This document shows positions 12,601-24,600 of a stretch of DNA of 64,000 bases, in pieces; position 1 is the first letter of the stretch, and the number at the start of each line of letters is the position of its first letter. The position numbers and the translations under genes were made by a program. Below the pieces are notes generated by a model, which saw nothing but the letters and a program-made list of their open reading frames with translations, was not told the DNA's origin and searched no databases. The stretch is from Bedellia somnulentella (taxonomy: Eukaryota; Arthropoda; Insecta; Lepidoptera; Bedelliidae), in the NCBI GenBank assembly GCA_963576735.1, contig OY755176.1, positions 8,975,423-9,039,422 of the forward strand, read 5' to 3'.

Positions 12601-15600
12601 CGTTGTTTTTTAAAAACGGGTCATTATGCATGTAAACGTACTTATAATATTTAAAAAAGTATATGATTGAAAACATGACTGCGTACCTTACCATATTTAT
12701 AACACAATAAGCGTTTGTTTTTTTAAAGAAAAAGTGATAAATGCAAACAAAAGTGAAGGTAATCTGATAACATCAATCAAAAATTATGCAAGGAGGATTA
12801 TGGAACTACAATGATGTGGTATAATATTTATCGAATGAAACAAAATAAATAAAATTAAGGTATACGGACGCCAAAACAAACATCATGTATTCGATTTTAC
12901 GTTATCTGACGTCCGTATACTTACTGGTGTAACTGAAACTGGCAAATTTTGTTGGTTTTGGTCTACATCTACATCATCAGCTGAAAGTATAAACAATCGA
13001 AGATAGGGTGTTCCATTCTGTTGTGTTTACTTGTAGAAAAAAGTATCGTTGGTGATGGTTCTCAAACCGCATCGCCCAAAAGCCCCCTTTTAAGAACACC
13101 GTGAGTAGAAAGTGTTACTGACATTCTGAGCCGGCACTACACGGGACTTCTACATGCATACATACATACATATTTATAGTAACACTTCTAATTTAGAATA
13201 CATATATACATACATATACTCACGGCTATTAATCCCTTAACGGGGTAGCCAGGGGCCGTTCAAATATAACGTAAGCAGATTTATTACAATTATTTACCCC
13301 CCCATCCCCCTTGTCAGCAAAAGTAAGCAAAGCTCTTACCCCCTCCCCCTATGCTAACGTAAAACGAAATTAATCTTTTTTTTTAATATTTAATGTTATT
13401 ATTATAATTTGAATAATAAGAAAAAATATTTAGATTAGAGATAAGATTTGACGCAAGATTTTTTGTCCCTTACTTAATATAGAGTAAGGGACAAGAAGTT
13501 TATACACTTTTTAAGTTTGTATACTTAGTCGGTTCTTAAATACTGTCACTGGCCATTTATTTTAAAAAAAGAACAACTAGACGAAAATATGAAATGGTGT
13601 TCTATTTTCAATTATTTTTTTCATAATATTCTGCTAAAGCACAATTACATTCATTATTTTTTTACGATGCAGTAGACTCGCAAAAAGAACTGAGTAACAG
13701 CAATTTCATTGCATCGTTGCGGCCGTCTAACAAAGTCGATATTCAACTTGCTTCAAAAATTAAAAATCACGATGAGGTTTGTATACCGTACCATCAAGAG
13801 GTACAATGAAACCTCTAGTGTCGATGACGAGAAAAGAACTGGCAGACTTCGTTCCGTAAGGACTCCAGGGGTGACCAAAGCACCGTCAAGGCGCGTGCAG
13901 CAAGAAATCCCGACCGCAAGTAGGAATTGATGTTTTTGAAGATGGGTTTAACCAAAAGAAACCGTAAAAAAAGTACTCGATAAAAACCTTGGACCACAAG
14001 CTTACCGAAAAAATTGAGGTCATATTCTGAAAGCGCGTTTGATAGCTATGAGAGCCAAAAATGCAAAGTATTGCTTAAGCGGTACGCAAGAAAAAGACAC
14101 CGCGATATCCAGTTTTCAGACGATATTTTTTTAAATTTAGGAAAGATACAACAAAAAAAAGTTAAGGTGTACGCTACCAGCTCTGCGGCCGCTGGAAATG
14201 CCATTGCTAGAGTGCAGCACGGCCATCATCCACCATCAATCATGATTTAGTTGCGAGTGTCCTACTATGGCCCTACTGAAGTGCATTTTTGTGAAAAAGG
14301 TGTCAAAACCAGTGTAAAAGTATACGGAGACACGGTTTTAGATCGCATCGTAAAAGATCTGCCCCAGGCACTCTTTGGAGGACGGCCATTTGTGTTTCAA
14401 CAGGACTCTGCACCTGCTCATAAGGCCAAAGCAACTCAGGAGTGGTTTAGGCGCCAGAACGTCCAGCTATTAAGGCATCAAGATTGGCCCTCATCTAACC
14501 AAGACCTCAATCTACTGGACTACAAAATTTAACAGGAATTGGAGAAGAAGGTCTGTTCTAAACCTCACAAAAATTTGAGAAGCCTAAAGGCATCATTGAC
14601 TAAAGCAGTGACCGATATCGACATGAATATGGGCCGTGCTGCTATTGAAGACTGGCTGCGAAGATTGAAGGCTTTTGTGAAAAATAGTGGCAATCGTTTA
14701 TAGCCTTATTTTTGTTTGTGACAGAATTTAAGGATCAACTAGGTAGTTTAAAAGTGAGTTTAATTTTTAAATAACATTGGATTGCTGCTCAGTGTTGCAA
14801 GTATGCTCACTTTTATCCAGTTTTAGAATGTCTACATTCGTTTTCAACTCAACTTAAACGTTCACGCCATATATCCCTGAAAAGGGGGTAGGCCTATCGC
14901 CGTTTTGTATGAATATACTGTCATTTGACTGAGTACAACTCAGCCATGTGAGTATCTTTATGATGTTTTACCTCACCGTTTACAACCGTTTTTACTTTTT
15001 TATGAATTTTCTCGATGTGACGATTTAGTAACTTTGACGGAAGCATGATAAAGACTACACGTTTTGCATGTTCGACTTTGGTTGTAAAATAACTACCGAT
15101 GATGTAATCATCATCTAGACTCCCCTACCCCCATGTCATCCAAAATAAGCAATACAAAGACCCCCTCCCCTCCATAGTGCTTACGTAATACTTGAACGGC
15201 CCCCCAGAGCTTTGGAATGAGAAATTCTTCAGCCACTTTTGGAAGTTGATTGGGGAAAAGATGGTGATAATAAATGTTTTTGGTGACGGGTCTCCAACCA
15301 CATCGCCCAAAAATCACTTAAAAAGTCCCTATACCCTTAGTAGCCTCTTACGATCACCCACGGGTAGAAATTGGGTAGTGTTATTCTAAGCCGACACTAC
15401 ACAGCAAATAAAATTTAGAACAAAATCTGTAATATCACATAATCAACTAATCGTATAACCAACTTAAGCCAAAAGATAAGAAACAAAGGTTTACAATATT
15501 GGCATACTTTTCATCGATGAACATGTCTAAATCTAATGTTGTTTTATAATATGCAATAATATACAACATAAGAAAATACTCAATTGCTGACCCGACTTTA

Positions 15601-18600
15601 CCCTAATAATGGCATATACCCTTTGTCAGGCTAATAAATATGAGATTTTCAGACTAGCAGCACATGGATTACCGTTAACAATATATTTACATAACATAAC
15701 ATAAACATAACATAAACGTTCACGCCGTATATCCCCGAAGGGGTTGGCAGAGGTACTAATACTTCTGAACATCACGTGACTTTGTCATCTGGTGTTCAGA
15801 GTACCCACGTTTTGCCTGGACAGTGTACTCACGTGATAGGGGGCAGGCCTATCGCCTTTTTGTACGAATACACTGTCACATGACTAAGTACAACTCAGCC
15901 ATGTGGGTTTCCTCACGATGTTTTCCCTCACCGTTAACAACCATGATAAATTAACCACACATATGTCTTTAGAAAAGACAAATTGGTGTAGGCCCGACCC
16001 AGGATTTGAACACTAGTCGTTTGTCTATACTATAATATTATAAAGAGGAAAGGTTTGATTTTTTGTTTGTTTGTTTGTTTGAATTGAATAGGCTCCAAAA
16101 CTACTGAACGGATTTGAAAAATTCTTTCACTGTTTTGATGCTACACTATTCCTGAGTGACATAGGCTATATTTCATTTTCAAAAAAAATAGGGATCCTTA
16201 CGTAAACTTCAAAAATGTAACCCAAGGTGTTAAGAAATACCAAAAAAAATCCTTACATCGCGTGCGCTGCGAAAACTATTGACAATAGAATAAAATTATG
16301 TACTACAATTTTATAGAACACATTATTATCTAAAAAAAATGCCCAGACAGCATGTCTCTAACTATTATAGTTATCTCACAACAAGCGTCATTATATAAAA
16401 TTATTTAAAAATTAAATTAAAATCCTGCTTTAGAAAAGGCTCTTTATTTGTACCTATCTAATCCTTATAAAAAACGTATATATTATTTCAGACTGCTTCA
16501 ATACCCTTATATTACTTTTTGAATTATTCAATTCGAACATTCCATTCGAAAGTTATCTCGAATTAAAAAAATAGATAAAACTCCGCTCGATTAGCTATGC
16601 ATAGTAAGTTGTTGCAGGCGTCACGAAGGGGTACGGGGGGCTGCTTATCAAAGAGTAAAAGCAAAATTTGATTGTAGCGACTATTATCACTGGCCCAGCA
16701 GCCGGTCAATTAGCTCATATACCGAGGATACCGATGATCCCAACTGATCTGCCAATTCCATTTAAACGGCTAAAATTTCCGGTTAAAACATCTTTTGCTT
16801 TAACAATTAATAAGTCCCAAGGCCAAACCTTCAAATTAGTAGGAATTGACCTGCGAAAGAATTGTTTTACTCACGGTCAACTGTACGTTGGCCTGTCGCG
16901 GGTGGTAGCCCCTGAACATCAATTTATTTTGCTGCCCCAAAATACAACAACGTCAAATATTGTTTACAGGGAAGCTCTAACTCTATAAATTGAATGGCTT
17001 TTGATGTAATTACTCAGAGTACCCACGTTTTGCATGGACAGTGTACTCACGTGATAGGGGTACTCTGAACACCATGTGACAAAGTCACGTGATGTTCAGA
17101 AGTATTAGTACCTCTGCCAACCCCTTCGGGGATATTCGGCGTGAATGTTTATGTTATGTTATGTAATTACTCATTATGAAAATTAAAAAAATATATCTAA
17201 ATATAAATACAAAAAAATATAACATACATACATACATATACTCACGGCTATAAATCCCTAGAAGGGGTAGCCAGAGCTAAGGAATCAGAAATTCCTCAGC
17301 CACTTTTGGAAGTTGTGTGGGGAAAAGATGGTGAAATAAAGGTTGTTGGTGATGGGTCTCCAACCGCATCGCCCAAAAATCCCTCAAAAGCCCCAAAACC
17401 GTTAGTCGCCTCTTACGTACACCCACCGGAAGAAATGGGGTAGTGCTATTCTAAGCCGACACTACACAGCAAAAAAATATAACATATAGCTTAAAACTTA
17501 AAAAAAAAAAAAAAAAAATACATGTAATAAAATAAAAAACAAGAGTTAATGATAATTTATGCCCGAGCGAAGCCGGGACGGGCTGCTATAATAAATAAAG
17601 GAAAGAAAAATTTCGACACAGGCCTCGGTATAATCGGAAATGTTCATTCACACAAACAAATCATAAAACAACCCGCCGATGCGATGACACAAATGAATAG
17701 GTACTAAAGAATCGCTTACAAGAGATTTGTCAACGTCGCATTTCATTCCATTAAAAACGCGGGATGCCAAAAACGCGGACCTATGAAAGTAATGTTTTCA
17801 ACAACAGCGCCATCGAAATTGTTGACGGAAAGTGCTGGAACTCCGTTCAAATAAGACACATGCATATTCATGCAAAATTGGCGTCCAAAAAAAATTTTTT
17901 TTTCTTAGTTTCTCTTACTCAGGTGATCACAGGGAAGAAGAATTTCGGTGTTTCCCATTCGACGTCCGTATATCGGACGCCAAAAGCAGGTGGACGCCAC
18001 ATTATATGCAAAAATCGACATAATGGACGCACAATAGGCTGCAGGATATATATATATATATATATATTTTTTAAATTATACAAAATTAAAATTATCTTAA
18101 TGACTTTATGCCTGTTTCTCAATGCCATTGTTTCTGTATGATAAATATTTTTCTTCCACTAAAATCATGAATGACTGTTAAAGAATGTGATGGATATAGC
18201 CAGAGGCTACCTCCCTCATTATCTGATATTCAGGAACATGTGGTGGTTCCAGGTCTTAGGTATGAGAAGGATGCAACAATTAAACCTCAATGCAAGGTGC
18301 TTTATATCTGAAATTATTTTTAACAGGCCCATTACCATGGAGGAACAATTATTTTCTCGTTGCCAAGTGAGGACACTTATTTTGTATTATTCTTTAAATA
18401 AATAAATTCTGTGTTCATTTCAGATGCTACCCTTCAAAATTCAGAACCCGTGAGAGTGCTGTTGGATATTACAACACAAACTTTAACATTGCTTGAGGCA
18501 GATGAAAGAGCAAAGTGTATTGATATGATGCTTGGTATGTATTTATGAACAATTAATAAGATAAATGACTATTGAGCCTAGATTTGCTCCAGTGATATAT

Positions 18601-21600
18601 TTTTTTTAACTAATTTCAGTAATATTACAATCTAATTTCCTTGTTTTACACAAAAATATGAAGACAATCAATATGAATTTATTCTCATTTTGACTTCACC
18701 ATACACTTTCTCAATGAATAAAAGTGTATATAACACTTGTTTGTCAACTCAGATACATGGTAGTGTGAATTGAATTATGCATTTTTCTATAATGTACTTT
18801 ATATGCTTCTATACTAAATCACATAAACACAAATAATCCGCATAATTATATTTTATGAATAGACTCGAAAAACCTTTTTTTTAAGTTACATAAACCTAAA
18901 TCTTTTTAAAATATAAAATTCTTAATAGTGCTAGGGATCTTTGCAAAATTTTCCCAACGGTATTATGTTTAATACAAAGGAGGTTTTAAACCATGTAGTA
19001 AATACGAAATTATTTAAAGGAAATTGATATTTTTTACTAGACTAGCTTTCCGCCCGCCGCTGGTCCAGGTTGAGTTATTATTATTAATTCGAGGTCTATA
19101 TTACTGCTAGGTCATAGGCGGATCCAGCCCTGAATAAAGGTTGTGGGCATAATCGAAGTCTGAGTTGGTTTTCGAATTCAATCCTAAATAAATATAAATC
19201 ATGTTGTTGAGTTGTCTTAATTATAACCGTTATCATTTTTTAATTTCATAAATACATATACTCATACTATTAATTTTCATTTTTTTACATTTAATTTGAT
19301 ATAATAAATCAAGTACGGTTGTGGGCTTGCCCATCTTGCCCATATGGCTGGATCCGCTCTTAGCTAGGTATAACATGTGTATAGGTTGCCGCGTCTGCTC
19401 TTGGAGGTGAGTTGCGTATAACTTTATAGTCTTTCCATCAACTATGAAAGTTATTATTGGTACATAGGTTGTCGCACTTGCTCTTTGGGGTGGAGTGCGT
19501 GTGCGTATAACTTTATGGTCTTCCCATCAACTATGAAAGTTAATATTGGTACATAGGTTGCCGCGCCTCGTAGGTGGTGAAGTGCGTATAACTTTATGGT
19601 CTTACGAGTAACTATGGAAGGTATAACGTGTGGGCGGTGGGGTGCGTGGGGCGCGCTCAGCCCGTGGAGGGCGCGCTGCAATAGGCGCGGACGGGGCGGT
19701 GTTAGCCCAGCTGGCATTGTTATTATTAGTTTGAAATCTATATAACTAATGAACGTTTAACATATGTATAGGTTGTCGCGCGTGCTCTTCGGGGTGGAGT
19801 GCGTATAACTTTATGGTCTTACGAGTAACTATGTAAGGTATAACGTGTGTATAGGTTGCCGCGCCTGCTCGTAGTTGGTAGAGTGCGTACTGTGGTAGAG
19901 TGTAGAGTTGGTAGAGTGAGTGTTACCAGGAAGGTATAACGTGTGTACAGGTTGCCGCGCGTGCTCGTGGGCGGTGGGGTGCGTGGGGCGCGCGCAGCCG
20001 GCGCTGGTCGCGGAGCGCGCGCTGCAGCTGGGCGCGGACGGCGCAAGGCCAGTGTTGGCTCAGCTGGCGCACCACCCGCCCGCCCTGAGGAGTTTGAGGA
20101 ACGTGCTCGCTACTACTGCCACGGTATGACGGGTTATTTTATACGTTGATTTTTTTGCTCGGATCTTTGCTGCGTAGTGTCGGCTTAGAATAGCACTACC
20201 TCATTTTTTCCGATAAGTGTACGTAAGAGGCGACTAACGGTATTGGGGCTTTTAAGGGAGTTTTGGGCGATGCGGTTGGAGACCCATCACCAATTATCTT
20301 TCCCTATCCGACTTAGCTTAGGTACACTCCTTTGCCGCGCCAGGGCGACCTTCAACCGCCCGGCACAACTGTCAAGGTGACGCCGCATAGGCCGCAGGGC
20401 CAGCAGCACCGAACCGGGGGGGTTTTAGTCAGTACAAGTCTGACATACCGAGTCTGACATACCGAGTCTCTCGAGTGGCGGGGGATCCTATGAGAATTTC
20501 CCCCCCGGTATACAAAAAAAAAAACCAATTATCTTTTTTTTACCTTTATTTTACCATCTTTTCCCCACTTACCTTTCCAAAAGTGGCTGAAGAATTTCTA
20601 ATTCCTTAGCTCTGGCTACCCCATCTAGGGATTTATAGCCGTGAGTATATGTATGTATGTATGATCTTTGGGATGTTGGGTATGACCATAAATCTAATTT
20701 TTACAACTTACAGCTGTGAGTTGTAAAATGTTGGCTTAGAATAAAGCATAATAATAATAAAGCATAAACGTTCACGCAGAATATCCCCGAAGGGGTTGGC
20801 AGAGGTACTAATACTTCTGAACATCACGTGACTTTGTCACCTGGTGTTCAGAGTACCCACGTTTTGCATGGACAGTGTACTCACGTGATAGGGGGCAGGC
20901 CTATCGCCGTTTTGTACGAATACACTGTCACATGACTAAGTACAACTCAGCCATGTGGGTTTCCTCACGATGTTTTCCCTCACCGTTAACAACCATGATA
21001 AATTAACCACACATATGTCTTTAGAAAAGACAAATTGGTGTAGGCCCGAACCAGGATTTGAACACTAGTCGCTTGCACGATAACCGAGTGTTCTACCCAC
21101 TGGGCTATCACGGTTGCTATAATCGGTTGCACGGAATAACACTAAAGGTGGCCACATACGTAGCGGTATACCTGAACGGTATACCGGAACTGAGGGCTTG
21201 TGCAAGTATACCTAACGTCCATAGCGACCACACACGATTCAAGTATGCCTGTACATGTCTCAATTCTGCGCCTGTGACAAACCGAAGAGGTCGTGTTGGT
21301 CAATAATTATTTTGTGAAATATGCCACCGGTTCTATCTTAAGTGACACCCACAAATTATGACGTTTTGGCTATTGTTGGTTTGCAGCGTTCTTTTTGTTG
21401 CGAATATGGTAATCTTTACTTTTAATTTGCCATAGACATGGTAACTTCCTGTATAAATCTATAAACTCTTCTAACTTCTCTCTATTACTGCGGCGTAAAT
21501 CGACAGACATTTTGGCGCGAAAATAAACACACACAACACAACCAACCGAAGCACTGGCGCGCGTGCGAGTGAAGCGTTCCGCCACACACGCTCATGTATA

Positions 21601-24600
21601 CTTGCACAAACGAGTTTGTTCAGGTATACAGATCGTAGTTTTGATCTGCCTACCAGACATGTACAAGTCATAAAACTTGTGCAAGTTTTGCCGCACACAC
21701 GCTCCGGTATACTTGCACAAGCTTTCAGTTCCGGTATACCGTTCAGGTATACCGCTACGTATGTGGCCACCTTTACTTAAGTCTTTCAGCGGGTGAACTT
21801 GAGGCGGCCAAGGGTATTGGGAATATTTAAGGCTGGAGACCCATTACCAATTATCTTTCCCTATCCGACTTAGCTTAGGTACACTCCTTTGCCGCGCCAG
21901 GGCGACCTTCAACCGCCCGGCACAACTGTCAAGGTGACGCCGCATAGGCCGCAGGGCCAGCAGCACCGAACCGGGGGGGTTTTAGTCAGTACAAGTCTGA
22001 CATACCGAGTCTGACATACCGAGTCTCTCGAGTGGCGGGGGATCCTATGAGAATTTCCCCCCCGGTATACAAAAAAAAAACCAATTATCTTTCACTTTAG
22101 AATATTTTCCTTACTGATACTTCAAATGTGACTAAGGTTTTTTTTCTAATTCTGAAGCTCTACCTCTTCTTGTGATTTATAGCCACGAGTTTAAGGATGC
22201 GTGTAAATGTATGTTTATATTTAATTTTACAAATTACTACACAATGGTCCAACTAAAGATCCTTAATCATAATGGGGGGGTGGTACTTAAATTATTGATA
22301 ATATTTGAAATATCTTTTTATTTTGTTAGTTTTCATTAGAGATGATCATACATTGGTTTGCCTCAATATGCTCCCGTCAAAATATCTTTATCTCCAAAAG
22401 CAGCCTATCATTTGTTTATATTTTCCTTTAGTCTTTTTGACCACCTTTTTATCTCGTATATAACTACTATAACGTAAACGTAATGATGAAATCTGTTTGA
22501 TTATATGGTAAAGTATTGATTAGCCTTTTTAAAGCCTAAATATCAAGCTGTGTAGATTGCAAGCAAAAAACAACAAAACTAATGGTTTTGTTCTTTGTGC
22601 TTAGTTTGAATACAGACAGTCAATAGGGTACTACACTAGTAGAATATTATATGATCTGTGGTACTACCTACAAATATTGCCATGCAAGAGTATAAGGAAA
22701 GGCACTATTTTCTATCAAATATTTTTTCTTGCTTTCCAGGAAGCCATTAATGAAGATCCTATAGGACAGAAAGCGTGCGACGTAATTCCATATCTGCTAG
22801 ACTTAGCTACCAAATCGGATATAGTACTCAAAGCTCTCACACAAGATATTCAAAATACATGTAAGTCCTTTAGTGTTAAAATAGAATTAGAAATTTTAAA
22901 CCTACATAACCTACGATCACATTATACATACCTATGTCCCTCCACTGGGGTTTTCACTTCACATTCAAACTCATATATCCCCAAAGGGGTTAGCAGAGGT
23001 ACTAATACTTCTGAACATCACGTGAAATTGTCACCTGGTGTTCAGAGTATCCACTTTTTGCTTGGACAGTGTACTCACGTGATAGGGGCCAGGCCTATCG
23101 CCGGTTTGTACGAATCCACTGTCACATGACAACGTTTAACTTAGCCATGTGGGTTCCCAACCGTTAGACGATGTTATCTCAGTTTTTTATTTCTATTTCT
23201 CACCGTTAACAACCATGATCAATTAACCACACATATGACTTTAGAAAAGACAAATTGGAGTAGGAGCGACCCGTGATTTGAACCCTCATCGTCAGTACGA
23301 TAAGCGGTGTTCTACCCAGTGAGCATGGTTATTTACATACATATACTTACATATACTTACGGCTATAAATCCCTAACAAGGGTAGCCAGAGCTGAGAAAT
23401 TATAAATTCCTCAGCCACTTTTGGAAGTTGAGTGGGGAAAAAATGGTAAAATAAAGGTTGTTGGTGATGGGTCTCCAACCGCATCGCCCAAAAATCCCTT
23501 AAAAAGCCCCAAGTCCGTTAGTCGCCTCTTACGTACACCTAGGGATTTATACCCGTGAGTACTTATATATGTATGTATGTATGATCTTTGGGATGGTTAT
23601 TTATATGAGTATTATATATTTAAGGACTAATTTAATCATCCTGTTAATATTATAAATGTGAAAGTATAGATGTTTGTGTGTTTAAGGCGAAAAGGCTCAA
23701 GTACATAATGTATATGAATGAAATTTGGCAGTATGCTTTTCATCCCGGAAAAATTTGATCAATAAAATATTCACGCCTGATTGAACTCAGAGTACCGGAA
23801 AAAACGCCTAAAGTTTGGCATAAGCAAATTAACTGTACGAAGTCTGTCAGTCAACTAGTATATCCATGTATTTATTTATTGAATTATACCCGACAGTAAC
23901 AGAAGAAGTTTTCAATCGTATCTGCCAAGTGTGCGCGCGTTATCGCCACAGCCCGTCGTGGGAGGCAGTGGGGCCGGCCGCACTCGTGTCCTTGTTGATG
24001 AGAGCCGATATACACTGTGTCTTGCTGCTTATTCGATTTTCTGCAAGGAATGTCTTTTGTCGGCAGTTGACTGGTAAGTTGTATAGTTATTGTACATCAC
24101 AAAAGAAAAAAATAGTTTGATATACATTACAAAAGCATAAGAAGATTTGACGGTGTTATCACTAGAAGCTACTATTTTTTTAGTAAATATTTGCTCACTC
24201 TTTCATCTGGGTTACTGTTAAAAAGCCTGGTACAAGAGTTTACTACATTCAGGAAAAATTGTGAAGCTGACCTTGTTAACTCAGTTAATACCTATTACAA
24301 GGAATCAAATAAGTGCCTTAAGCTTATGAAACATTTTCTGATAGCATAGATAGAAATATAGATACGTAAAAAAATCATAAATGAAAAAAAAAAAAAAATT
24401 ATTTTCAGAATTCCTTTTACAAAAGTTAGAACTAGAAAGTTTGATACCGGACAAAAAAATACCATTGTTAGACAGCGCTATTGATGAAATCATATTACTT
24501 AGGGAAAAGCTCCTCACAGGAAATAAACTGGAGCAATACTCTATGGCAAGAATCTTGATATTAGTGTGTAAGTATTTTTTTTATTCTATTTATTATTATT

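Larger units (their letters stand above)
13252..15203. mobile_element. DNA transposon, inverted GGGGCCGTTCAA ends, CCA target duplication
   Basis: Left end GGGGCCGTTCAAATATAACG; the right end is its imperfect inverse (tacgtaatacttgaacggcccc). Both arms then show polypyrimidine/polypurine-rich sub-terminal tracts. CCA at 13249-13251 and 15204-15206 are the target duplication inside a family B element. The ends and 3-bp duplication do not fit mariner (TA), so the mariner-like gene inside is probably a nested passenger. An 11-bp-stem hairpin (ttgtcccttac ... gtaagggacaa) is at about 13464-13495. Confidence 0.65.
13197..15408 (-). repeat. Family B copy split by a DNA transposon
   Basis: The family 3' part is at 13197-13251 (catacatatactcacggctat ... 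ggggtagcca) and the remainder at 15204-15408 (ccagagctttggaatgag ... ctaagccgacactacacagca). Removing 13252-15203 plus one CCA restores the usual family sequence 'gtagccagagc', so the host copy predates the insertion. Confidence 0.8.
16024..17588 (+). mobile_element. Helitron remnant with nested elements
   Basis: The 5' end TCTATACTATAATATTATAA followed by agaggaaaggtttg is the usual insect Helitron start. The 3' end gcccgagcgaagccgggacg + ggctgCTA gives the hairpin-plus-CTRR end with T following. The expected A before the 5' TC is absent (G). Most of the Rep/helicase gene is missing. A SINE (17017-17160) and a family B copy (17227-17470) are inserted in it. Confidence 0.75.

Noticed and set aside
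13709..14532. SETMAR-like or histone methyltransferase gene
   Set aside because: Only mariner transposase homology; stops and a frameshift; inside a transposon.
19454..20149. Pro/Ala/Arg-rich open frames on either strand around IntS5 exon 4
   Set aside because: Result of high GC content in the exon and its decoy copies; only the plus frame from 19951 continues IntS5.
22677..23129. 150-codon frame as an independent gene
   Set aside because: It is IntS5 exon 5 (22740-22860) plus intron and SINE read-through.
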